Part shown: piece after piece, positions 27,342 to 34,475 of the stretch
How positions within the stretch are numbered: the stretch's first letter is position 1
Layout: the number at the start of each line of letters is the position of its first letter
Assembly: GCF_900277125.1 (NCBI RefSeq)
Contig: NZ_OPYN01000123.1
Span: 84,912-148,911, forward strand
DNA length: 64,000 nt
Reading direction: 5' to 3'
DNA from: Pseudomonas inefficax
Lineage (GTDB): Bacteria; Pseudomonadota; Gammaproteobacteria; Pseudomonadales; Pseudomonadaceae
Notes under the pieces: generated by a model
Told to the model about the DNA's origin: nothing
Seen by the model: only the letters and a program-made list of their open reading frames with translations
The model's database searches: none
Made by a program: the position numbers and the translations under genes

Positions 27342-27355
27342 CCCCAACTATGGGG
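27342..27355. promoter_or_regulatory. Palindrome C: CCCC-AACTAT-GGGG, putative activator site
   Basis: A perfect 4+6+4 inverted repeat in a markedly AT-rich gap (27272-27574), about 100-115 bases upstream of the start predicted from the sigma54 promoter at 27432. Flanks also resemble site A (GGGTGAAAATCCCC upstream here, GGGGTATATCCCC there). Confidence 0.65.
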
Positions 27356-27431
27356 AATTAACCTCCATACCGATTTAGAAAAGTTCAGTAAAGCCATGAT
27401 TTATAACGATTATTTAGATAGTCAAACTGGC

Positions 27432-27447
27432 TGGTAGGGTTCTTGCA
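27432..27447 (+). promoter_or_regulatory. Sigma54 -24/-12 promoter of the second kinase and NtrC-type regulator
   Basis: TGGTAGGGTTCTTGCA has GG-N10-GC spacing and a perfect TTGCA at -12. It lies 130 bases before the kinase ATG in an otherwise non-coding stretch. With palindrome C upstream it forms a classic enhancer-plus-sigma54 arrangement, implying autoregulation by the regulator encoded downstream. Confidence 0.65.
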
Positions 27448-27574
27448 GTGTGGCAGATGGAGCGCAACACACGACCAATGGCAGCTGCGGCTGCACGGGT
27501 GGAGTGCTATCAATTGGCTACTGTTCGTCGCCTCGAGGCATTTCTGAACGGACGTCCTGCGCGGGAAGCACGCA

Positions 27575-29068
27575 ATGCAGATGCTGGATAATGAGGTTCC
27601 CGACAAGGCCAGTACCAGCGCCAGCGGTGCGGCGGTGCCATTGCGCGAATTCAATCTGCTGCGCTGGTTTTCGGTTATCAGCCTGCTGATCATCGCCTCG
27701 GTGGCGGGCGGGCTGGGTTATGTGTCGACGCGTTTCGTGGTGCGCGACAGCGTCGAGCGCGATGCCATGCTCACCGCCCAGTTCATCCAGGCCATGGCCC
27801 AGGCCGAAGTGCGCCATTCCCAATTGCCACCGGGCACCACCATGGGCGAGTTGCTTGACCCGCGGCTGGACCAGCAGCACTTGCAGTTCACCCCGGAGCT
27901 GGCTGAATCGACCCGGGTCGAGTTCCTCGACCATGTCGACCACCTGCCCGACACCTTGCTGGCCAACGTCTATGCACGTGACCGAACCATTGTCTGGTCG
28001 ACCAACCCGGAGCTGATCGGCAAGCGCATCGAGGCCGATGGCGACCTCGACCGCGCCTTCCGCTCGCGCAAGGCAGTGTCGGCCAGCTACCACCAGGCCG
28101 AGGATGACCGCGAAGAGCAGAAGTTCCAGCGTGAACCGCGCTACCTGTTCATCGAGAACTACATCCCGCTGTTCGACAGCCAGGGCGAGCAGGTGCTGGC
28201 CATGGTGGAAATCTACAAGGAACCGCAGGATCTGGTTCGGCGCATCCAGCGCGGCTATGTGTTGATCTGGGCATCGACCCTGGTAGGCGGGGCGCTGGTC
28301 TACTTCGGCCTGTTCTGGATCGTGCGCCGCGCGGCGCAGCTGCTGCACCTGCAGCAGGACCGGCTGGTGGCCAGTGAAACCTATGTGGCCCTGGGCGAGA
28401 TGTCTTCGGCGGTGGCGCATAGCTTGCGCAACCCGCTGGCGAACATTCGCTCCAGCGCCGAACTGGCCCAGGAAATCGCCAACCCCGCAGCGCAGAAGAA
28501 CATCACCGACATCATCAGCCAGGTCGACCGCATGTCGCGCTGGGTGCGTGACCTGCTGGTGTCGCTGCGCCCGAGCAGTGACGAAGCCGAGGCCGTGGAC
28601 TTGGTGACCGCCATCGAGGACACCCATCTGGCCTTCGCCCAGCAGATCGAACGCAACGGTGTACGCTTTTGCTACGAAGGCCCCGGGTCACAATGGGTGG
28701 CCAGCCAGCCCCTACAGCTCACGCAGATTCTCAATACCCTGTTCTCCAATGCCCTGGAAGCCATGCCCGAAGGCGGCATGCTGCGCGCCCAGGTCAATGT
28801 GCAGGATGGGCAGCGTGCCGAGTTCGTCCTCAGCGATACCGGCAAGGGCATGAGCCAACAACAGGAACGGATGGTGTTCAAGCCGTTCTACACCACCAAG
28901 CAGGGCGGCCTCGGCGTAGGCCTTGCCCTGGTGAAACGCATCATGGAGCGTTTTGGCGGCTCGGTCAGCCTGAGCAGCCGCGAAGAGGAAGGAACCCGCG
29001 TCAGCCTCACATTCAATATCGCAGCGGGAGGGGACCATGGAGCACAGCATCCTGGTAGTCGAGGATGA
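27575..29068 (+). CDS. Membrane sensor histidine kinase, second of two paralogues
   Basis: A 497-residue kinase with the same plan as its upstream neighbour: membrane segments near residues 32-53 and 240-262, a periplasmic domain with the shared TMGELLDPR and FIENYIPLFD...GEQV.AMVEIYKEP motifs, the histidine in SSAVAHSLRNPLANIRSSAEL, and ATPase motifs NALEAMPEGG, LSDTGKGM and QGGLGVGLALVKRIMERFGG. Its 3' end overlaps the start of the NtrC-type regulator by 32 bases, so the two are translationally coupled and almost certainly cognate. It is preceded by a sigma54 promoter and palindrome C. The periplasmic signal is unknown. Confidence 0.92.
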   Translation: MQMLDNEVPDKASTSASGAAVPLREFNLLRWFSVISLLIIASVAGGLGYVSTRFVVRDSVERDAMLTAQFIQAMAQAEVRHSQLPPGTTMGELLDPRLDQQHLQFTPELAESTRVEFLDHVDHLPDTLLANVYARDRTIVWSTNPELIGKRIEADGDLDRAFRSRKAVSASYHQAEDDREEQKFQREPRYLFIENYIPLFDSQGEQVLAMVEIYKEPQDLVRRIQRGYVLIWASTLVGGALVYFGLFWIVRRAAQLLHLQQDRLVASETYVALGEMSSAVAHSLRNPLANIRSSAELAQEIANPAAQKNITDIISQVDRMSRWVRDLLVSLRPSSDEAEAVDLVTAIEDTHLAFAQQIERNGVRFCYEGPGSQWVASQPLQLTQILNTLFSNALEAMPEGGMLRAQVNVQDGQRAEFVLSDTGKGMSQQQERMVFKPFYTTKQGGLGVGLALVKRIMERFGGSVSLSSREEEGTRVSLTFNIAAGGDHGAQHPGSRG

Positions 29069-30464
29069 TGAAATTCTCGCCGACAACATTCGCACCTACC
29101 TTGGCCTCAAGGGCTTCGAGGTCACCGTGTGCCACAGTGCGGAGCTGGCGCTGGAGCAGATCAAGCGGGGCCAGCCCGATGCGGTGCTGACCGACAACTC
29201 GCTGCCGGGCATGAGCGGGCATGACCTGCTGCGTACCTTGGTGGCGCAGGTGCCGGACCTGAAAGTGATCATGATGACCGGCTACGGCAATGTGGAAGAT
29301 GCCGTGCAGGCAATGAAGGAAGGCGCCTTCCATTACCTGACCAAACCGGTGGTGCTGGCCGAGCTCAAGCTGACCCTGGACAAGGCACTGGCTGCCGAAC
29401 GCATGGAGCGCACGTTGTCGTTCTACCAGGAGCGCGAGGCGCAGAAGTCCGGGTTGCAGGCGTTGATCGGCGAATCACCGACCATGCTCACGCTCAAGCA
29501 CACCCTGCGCCAGGTGCTGGATGCCGAGCGGCGCATGGCCAGTGACGACCTACCACCGGTGCTGATCGAAGGCGAGACCGGTACCGGCAAGGAGCTGGTC
29601 GCCCGCGCCCTGCATTTCGATGGTTCGCGTAGCAAGGGGCCGTTCATCGAATTCAACTGCGCCTCGATCCCGGCCAACCTGCTGGAGGCCGAGCTGTTCG
29701 GCCACGAGAAAGGTGCCTTTACCGATGCCAAGGAGCGCCGGGTGGGCCTGGTGGAGGCTGCCGATGGCGGCACCTTGTTCCTCGACGAGATTGGCGAGAT
29801 GGACCTGGTGCTGCAGGCCAAGCTGCTCAAGTTGCTGGAGGACCGCAGTATCCGCCGGATCGGCGCGGTAAAGGAGCGCAAGGTCGACCTGCGGGTGATC
29901 AGTGCTACCAACTGCAACCTGGAGCAGATGGTGCAGCAGGGCAAGTTCCGCCGCGACCTGTTCTTCCGCTTGCGCATCATTGCCTTGAAGGTACCGCGCC
30001 TGTATGCCCGCGGGCAGGACGTGCTGCTGTTGGCGCGGCATTTCCTGGCTCATCATGGCCGGCGTTACGGCAAGCCGAACCTGCGCTTTTCCGCCGAGGC
30101 GGAAAACCTGATGCTCGGTTACAGCTGGCCAGGCAATGTGCGCGAACTGCGCAACATGCTGGAGCAGACCGTGCTGCTGGCACCGAACGAGGTGGTGCAG
30201 GCGCACCAGCTCAATCTGTGCATGACCCTGATCGACGAGCCGCTTGTGCAGCAGGCGGCGCCTGCAGTGTTCGAAATGCCCCGGCACGAACCCGAGCCCG
30301 GCACCAGCCTGCCGGACATGGAGCGCGACCTGGTATGCAAGACCCTGGATCGCACGGACTGGAACGTGACCAAGTCGGCGCGCATGCTCGGGCTGTCGCG
30401 GGACATGCTGCGCTACCGGATCGAGAAGCTGGGGCTGACCCGGCCGGACAAGCGCCAGTGGTAG
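29037..30464 (+). CDS. NtrC-family sigma54-dependent response regulator
   Basis: A 475-residue activator. Receiver at residues 1-115 with phospho-acceptor in AVLTDNSLPGMSG; AAA+ domain at about 140-375 with Walker A GETGTGKE, Walker B GGTLFLDEIGEM and the sigma54-contact loop GAFTDA in place of the usual GAFTGA; C-terminal Fis-type helix-turn-helix (DWNVTKSARMLGLSRDMLRYRIEKLGL). GGAGGGGACC precedes the ATG, which lies inside the end of the kinase gene. It should activate sigma54 promoters from upstream palindromes. I propose the CCCC-AACNNN-GGGG sites as its targets, including those upstream of its own operon, gspG-gspF and the curli-like operon. Confidence 0.93.
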   Translation: MEHSILVVEDDEILADNIRTYLGLKGFEVTVCHSAELALEQIKRGQPDAVLTDNSLPGMSGHDLLRTLVAQVPDLKVIMMTGYGNVEDAVQAMKEGAFHYLTKPVVLAELKLTLDKALAAERMERTLSFYQEREAQKSGLQALIGESPTMLTLKHTLRQVLDAERRMASDDLPPVLIEGETGTGKELVARALHFDGSRSKGPFIEFNCASIPANLLEAELFGHEKGAFTDAKERRVGLVEAADGGTLFLDEIGEMDLVLQAKLLKLLEDRSIRRIGAVKERKVDLRVISATNCNLEQMVQQGKFRRDLFFRLRIIALKVPRLYARGQDVLLLARHFLAHHGRRYGKPNLRFSAEAENLMLGYSWPGNVRELRNMLEQTVLLAPNEVVQAHQLNLCMTLIDEPLVQQAAPAVFEMPRHEPEPGTSLPDMERDLVCKTLDRTDWNVTKSARMLGLSRDMLRYRIEKLGLTRPDKRQW

Positions 30465-30730
30465 CATCAGGTAAAGGGGCCGTACAGGCCCCTGTGGGAG
30501 CAACTGTCTTACTCAATTTCTAAAGGCTGGCGCGATCCCTGTGGGAGCGGCCTTGTGTCGCGAAAGGGCCGCAACGCGGCCCCGAGATTGATGCGCAACA
30601 GTTGGAATTGCTGGGGCTGCTTTGCAGCCCTTTCGCGACACAGGGCCGCTCCCACAGGGATTGCGGCAACTTTTGGAGTTTGAGCAAGACAGTTGTATCC
30701 ACAGGTCCGCGAAACATTCAGGATCGTTGA
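30465..30730. repeat. REP cluster with dispersed 53-base repeat
   Basis: This gap after the regulator gene starts with a GGGGCC/GGCCCC hairpin (about 30477-30493). Bases 30495-30547 are the exact reverse complement of 3348-3400. An inverted REP pair at 30540-30657 follows, whose spacer (GATTGATGCGCAACAGTTGG...) is nearly identical to that of the pair at 42683. No gene is visible. Confidence 0.85.
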
Positions 30731-31024
30731 TCAACGCTGATTATCGGCTGCCCCCTGCCGCCCGGTACCTTCCGAACCACTGCCATCCATCCCCGGCAAA
30801 TCCCGGTTGTCATTCTGTTCAGCTGGCGGGCTGTCCGGGTCGTTGCCTTGTATGCGCGGGTCGGTGTCCCGCGGCATGGGCTTTTCGATCGGGTTGAGGG
30901 TACTGTCCGCGCCCGGCTTGGGCGCCGGGTTGTGCGGGTCGTCGGGGTAGGTGGGGCCGGTGCCGGCAGCCATGGCAAATGGCGCGGCGAGCAGGGCAAT
31001 CAGCAGGATGCTTGAACGGGGCAT
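30731..31024 (-). CDS. Small proline-rich secreted protein of unknown function
   Basis: A 97-residue protein with a clear signal peptide (SSILLIALLAAPFAMA, cleavage about residue 19). The mature part is short, polar and likely disordered, rich in Pro, Asp, Asn and Gly (TYPDDPHNPAPKPGADSTLNP). AAAGGAG lies six bases before the ATG. It lies downstream of gntT on the same strand, but a 13-base-pair perfect stem separates them and ends immediately before its ribosome-binding site. I do not recognise a family. Confidence 0.75.
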   Translation of the reverse strand: MPRSSILLIALLAAPFAMAAGTGPTYPDDPHNPAPKPGADSTLNPIEKPMPRDTDPRIQGNDPDSPPAEQNDNRDLPGMDGSGSEGTGRQGAADNQR

Positions 31025-31037
31025 GGCAGACTCCTTT

Positions 31038-31080
31038 GCTTCGGGCAGGGCTGATACTTCCCTTCGGCCCTGCCCGAAGC
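31038..31080 (-). terminator. Strong hairpin between gntT and the small secreted protein
   Basis: GCTTCGGGCAGGG pairs perfectly with CCCTGCCCGAAGC (13 base pairs, 17-base loop). No T-run follows. On the transcript the stem is followed directly by the AAAGGAG of the next gene, so it may act as 3' protection for gntT mRNA or as translation control rather than plain termination. Confidence 0.6.
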
Positions 31081-31108
31081 TTCAAGGTGCCATTACCCCG
31101 ATCAACGG

Positions 31109-32461
31109 TTACACCACCAGCGACAGCAACATGATGAAGATGATGCCGACGATCGACAGGATGGTCTCCATCATGCTCCAGGTCTTGAACGTTTCCGCCA
31201 CGGTCATGTTGAAGTACTGCTTCACCAGCCAGAAGCCGGCGTCGTTGACATGGGACAGGATCAACGAACCGGCGCCGGTGGCCAGTACCAGCAGTTCACG
31301 GTTGACCCCCGGCACCAGGTCGATCACCGGTGCCACGATGCCCGCGCCGGTGATGGTGGCAACCGTGGCGGAGCCGGTGGCGATGCGGATTACCGCGGCG
31401 ACCAGCCAGGCCAGCATGATGGGCGAAATCTCCGCTTGCACGGCCATCTGCCCGATCACGTTGCCCACACCGGTGTCTACCAGCATCTGCTTGAAGCCGC
31501 CACCTGCACCCACGATCAGCACGATCGCCGCAGTTGGTGCCAGGCTCTGGTCGAGCATCTTCATGATCTGCTGGCGGTTGAAGCCACGGGCCGAGCCAAA
31601 GGTGTAGAAGGCCAGCAGCAGGGCAGCGAGCAAGGCGGTGATGGGGTGGCCGATCAGGTCCATCCACTGGCGCACGATATGCTCGGCCGGCAGTACCACG
31701 TCGGCGAAGGTTTTCAGCAGCATCAGCACCACCGGCAGCAGCACGGTGACCAGGGTGATGGTGAAGCTCGGCAAATTGCCCTGGTCGGACTCCTTGGCGA
31801 TCTGGTCCATCAGCTCCTGGGACGGGTTGCCCGGGATGTAGCGGGAAATGAAATTACCGAACAGCGGACCGGCGATGATGGCGGTAGGCAGCGCCACGAT
31901 CAGGCCATAGAAAATGGTCTTGCCGATGTCGGCATGGAAGATGCCGATCGCCAGCAGCGGGCCCGGGTGCGGGGGCACCAGGCCGTGCACCACCGACAGG
32001 CCGGCCAGCAGCGGAATGCCGATCTTGATCAGCGACACGCCCGAGCGCCGGGCGACGATGAACACCAGCGGAATCAGCAGCACGAAGCCGATCTCGAAGA
32101 ACAGCGGGATACCGACCAGGAAGGCGGCGAACATCATCGCCCAGTGCACGTTCTTCTTGCCGAAGGCTCGAATGAGCGTTTGCGCGATCTGGTCGGCCCC
32201 TCCGGAGTCGGCCATCAGCTTGCCAAGCATGGTGCCCAGGGCGAGCACGATGCCGACGAAGCCCAGAACGCCGCCGAAACCGTCCTGGAACGACTTCATG
32301 ACCTTGGCCACCGGCATGCCGGAGGTCAGGCCAAGGAAGCCGGCCGCGATGGTCAGGGCGACGAAGGGGTGGACTTTGAAATGGGTGATCAGCAGGATCA
32401 GCCCGACGATGGTAACCAGCGCGTCGAGCAGCAGGAAGGTATCAGTAGCCAGTCCGAACAT
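31109..32461 (-). CDS. gntT: Gluconate:H+ symporter, GntP family
   Basis: A 450-residue inner-membrane permease with about twelve hydrophobic segments and GntP family motifs (GFLGLTSGMPVAKVMKSFQDGFGG, GLVPPHPGPLLAIGIFHADIGKT, GSATVATITGAGIVAP, HVNDAGFWLVKQYFNM). It imports gluconate with protons. It is transcribed in the same direction as gntK, which lies 111 bases upstream, and a GntR-like operator (32533-32547) sits between them, so it can be controlled separately. Length fits the family. Confidence 0.94.
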   Translation of the reverse strand: MFGLATDTFLLLDALVTIVGLILLITHFKVHPFVALTIAAGFLGLTSGMPVAKVMKSFQDGFGGVLGFVGIVLALGTMLGKLMADSGGADQIAQTLIRAFGKKNVHWAMMFAAFLVGIPLFFEIGFVLLIPLVFIVARRSGVSLIKIGIPLLAGLSVVHGLVPPHPGPLLAIGIFHADIGKTIFYGLIVALPTAIIAGPLFGNFISRYIPGNPSQELMDQIAKESDQGNLPSFTITLVTVLLPVVLMLLKTFADVVLPAEHIVRQWMDLIGHPITALLAALLLAFYTFGSARGFNRQQIMKMLDQSLAPTAAIVLIVGAGGGFKQMLVDTGVGNVIGQMAVQAEISPIMLAWLVAAVIRIATGSATVATITGAGIVAPVIDLVPGVNRELLVLATGAGSLILSHVNDAGFWLVKQYFNMTVAETFKTWSMMETILSIVGIIFIMLLSLVV

Positions 32462-32532
32462 GGTTTGAAGGCCTCGGTCTTATCGTTGTTTTGGCGTAGC
32501 TTTTTTGCAACTTTGCTTGCGCTTGCGGGGCA

Positions 32533-32547
32533 GGGTAGCGCTGTCTT
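32533..32547. promoter_or_regulatory. GntR-like operator before gntT
   Basis: GGGTAGCGCTGTCTT contains the palindromic TAGCGCT core shared with the sites at 33131 and 33260. It lies between gntK and gntT, which implies a gntT promoter under the same repressor. Confidence 0.6.
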
Positions 32548-32572
32548 GGGTGAGCCGGGAAAGCCGCCGGGG

Positions 32573-33112
32573 TCAGGCGGTTTGTGCCAGGCCCGGCTCA
32601 CCGCGGCCCTTTAGCCAGCGGTCCACCTCATCAGCAAGCGCTTCGATGGGCTTGGTGGCGTCAAGCGCGATAGTCAGGGGTTCGCCGTGTGGCGGCTCCA
32701 GGGCAGCGAACTGGCTGTCGATGAGGCTCGCCGGCATGAAATGCCCGGGGCGGGCCAGCACGCGTTTTTCCGCCTCGGCGGGTGACAGCTCGAGGAATAC
32801 GAACACCAGCCCGGGCATGGCACCGCGCAGGGAGTCGCGATAGCGGCGCTTGAGGGCCGAACAGGTCAGGATTGGACGCTCCCCGGCCTGGGTCGTGGCT
32901 TGCAGCTCCTCACCAAGACGCACCAGCCAGCCGGCACGGTCGCTGTCGTCCAGGGGGATGCCAGCGCTCATCTTGCGGATGTTTTCGGCAGGGTGGAAAG
33001 CGTCGCCTTCGATCAGGCGACCGCCGCTTCGGGCGGCGATGGCAGCGCCGATGCAGCTTTTGCCGCATCCGGCCACGCCCATCACCACGATGGCGGACAG
33101 GGGAGAATTCAT
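32573..33112 (-). CDS. gntK: Gluconokinase
   Basis: A 179-residue kinase converting gluconate plus ATP to 6-phosphogluconate for the Entner-Doudoroff pathway. The P-loop is GVAGCGKS near residue 12. DAFHPAENIRKMSAGIPLDDSDRAGWL and TCSALKRRYRDSLRG are signature segments of the family. AGGAGGT lies five bases before the ATG at 33112; a longer frame upstream runs into the operator region and is rejected. Divergent from gntR and followed by gntT. In P. putida literature it is also called gnuK. Confidence 0.95.
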   Translation of the reverse strand: MNSPLSAIVVMGVAGCGKSCIGAAIAARSGGRLIEGDAFHPAENIRKMSAGIPLDDSDRAGWLVRLGEELQATTQAGERPILTCSALKRRYRDSLRGAMPGLVFVFLELSPAEAEKRVLARPGHFMPASLIDSQFAALEPPHGEPLTIALDATKPIEALADEVDRWLKGRGEPGLAQTA

Positions 33113-33130
33113 CAGTACCTCCTGCGGGGG

Positions 33131-33144
33131 AGATAGCGCTGTCT
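33131..33144. promoter_or_regulatory. GntR-like operator before gntK
   Basis: AGATAGCGCTGTCT is a near-perfect palindrome centred on AGCGCT, 19 bases before the gntK start. The same core is found at 32533 and 33260. GntR of P. aeruginosa is known to bind sites containing TAGCGCT. Confidence 0.65.
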
Positions 33145-33259
33145 CGTCGTCGACGAACAGCTTCCTCCCCTGTGTTATTGATCTTGTCCTTACGCAGTAT
33201 GGACGCTTGGCGGCGAGCGCGCGGTGGCTGCTACCAAAGATTACATTGCCTGCGTCCTG

Positions 33260-33274
33260 AGACAGCGCTACCTT
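33260..33274. promoter_or_regulatory. GntR-like operator before gntR
   Basis: AGACAGCGCTACCTT repeats the core of the other two sites, 45 bases before the gntR start, indicating autoregulation of the repressor and shared control of the divergent gntK. Confidence 0.65.
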
Positions 33275-33318
33275 AGTGGCCGTTCCCTTTCCTTGCAAGT
33301 AGTAAAATTACAACATTC

Positions 33319-34338
33319 ATGTCTCGCACCGGCTCCCGTACCACAGGTCGTCCCACCCTGGCAGAAGTCGCCAGGCTTTCCGGGGTTTCCCCGATTACCG
33401 CCTCGCGCGCCTTGCGCGGGGTCAGCACGGTTGCGCCGGCGCTGGTGGAAAAGGTCGTTGCTGCCGCGGCCAGCCTCGGCTATGTGGCCAACCCGGCAGC
33501 TCGCGCCCTGGCGTCGGCGCGCAGCCAGTCGGTGGTGGTATTGATCCCGTCGCTGTCCAACCAGTTGTTCATCGATACCCTGGAAGCCATTCATGAGGTC
33601 ATGCGCCCACGCGGGCTCGAGGTGCTGATTGGCAACTATCACTACGATCTTGCCGAAGAAGAGAACCTCATCCGCAATTACCTGGCCTACCAGCCCTGCG
33701 GCATGCTGTTGACCGGTTTCGAGCGCAGCGAGGCATCGCGGCAGATGCTGGCGGCCAGTGGCGTACCCTGTGTGCACATGATGGAACTGAATGGCGAGGC
33801 CGGGGCGTTGTCGGTCGGCTTCTCGCAGCAGCAGGCCGGGCGCGCCGCGGCCCGCCACCTGATCGAGCGGGGGCGCAAGCGCCTGGCGTTCATTGCCGCC
33901 CAGCTCGACCCTCGGGTGATGCAGCGTGCCGAAGGGTTCCGCCAGGCGTTGGCCGAAGCCGGCTTGCAGGCGGCCGAGCTGGAAGTGCTGGCGCCGGAGC
34001 CTTCTTCGATTGCCTTGGGCAGCGCGTTGTTCAGCCAGCTGTTGCAGCAGGCGCCGGATGTGGACGGTATCTTCTTCTGCAACGACGACCTGGCCCAGGG
34101 CGCGGTGCTGCAGGCACTCCGCCAAGGGGTGGAGGTGCCTCGGCAGGTGGCGATGGTCGGTTTCAACGACCTTCCGGCTTCGGCGCACATGGTGCCGCGG
34201 CTGACCTCGATTCGCACGCCTCGGGCCGCCGTAGGGCGCGGTGCCGCGCAGGCGCTGCTGGCGTTGCTCGATGGCAAGCGGGTACCGAATGCGCAGCAGG
34301 ACCTGGGCTTCGAGTTGATGGTGCGGGAGAGTTCCTGA
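33319..34338 (+). CDS. gntR: Gluconate-responsive LacI family repressor
   Basis: A 339-residue LacI/GalR regulator. The helix-turn-helix is at residues 13-35 (TLAEVARLSGVSPITASRALRG), followed by the hinge VANPAARALAS and a periplasmic-binding-like effector domain (GIFFCNDDLAQGAVLQALRQGV, GFNDLPASAHMVPRLTSIRTP). By family and position it represses gntK and gntT until gluconate or 6-phosphogluconate is bound. Three operator-like palindromes in the locus support this. The gene is followed by a dispersed hairpin repeat at 34372. P. putida papers sometimes use gnuR. Confidence 0.93.
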   Translation: MSRTGSRTTGRPTLAEVARLSGVSPITASRALRGVSTVAPALVEKVVAAAASLGYVANPAARALASARSQSVVVLIPSLSNQLFIDTLEAIHEVMRPRGLEVLIGNYHYDLAEEENLIRNYLAYQPCGMLLTGFERSEASRQMLAASGVPCVHMMELNGEAGALSVGFSQQQAGRAAARHLIERGRKRLAFIAAQLDPRVMQRAEGFRQALAEAGLQAAELEVLAPEPSSIALGSALFSQLLQQAPDVDGIFFCNDDLAQGAVLQALRQGVEVPRQVAMVGFNDLPASAHMVPRLTSIRTPRAAVGRGAAQALLALLDGKRVPNAQQDLGFELMVRESS

Positions 34339-34371
34339 GTTTGTCTTGAGCGGGTGCGGTGGTTTCGAGGC

Positions 34372-34409
34372 CGAGCGCCGCGCGGGCGGCGCTCGATCTA
34401 ACAGGCGCC
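34372..34409. repeat. Dispersed hairpin repeat (copy 2)
   Basis: Same GAGCGCCGC-GCGG-GCGGCGCTC hairpin and GATCT-ACAGGCGC tail as at 16835, with one base different, 33 bases after the gntR stop. It is well placed to end gntR transcription. Confidence 0.7.
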
Positions 34410-34475
34410 ACACAAACCACGACTTACGCCAGGCGATCTATGCTCAGGACACCGCGCATACAGGAGCCGGGCGTC

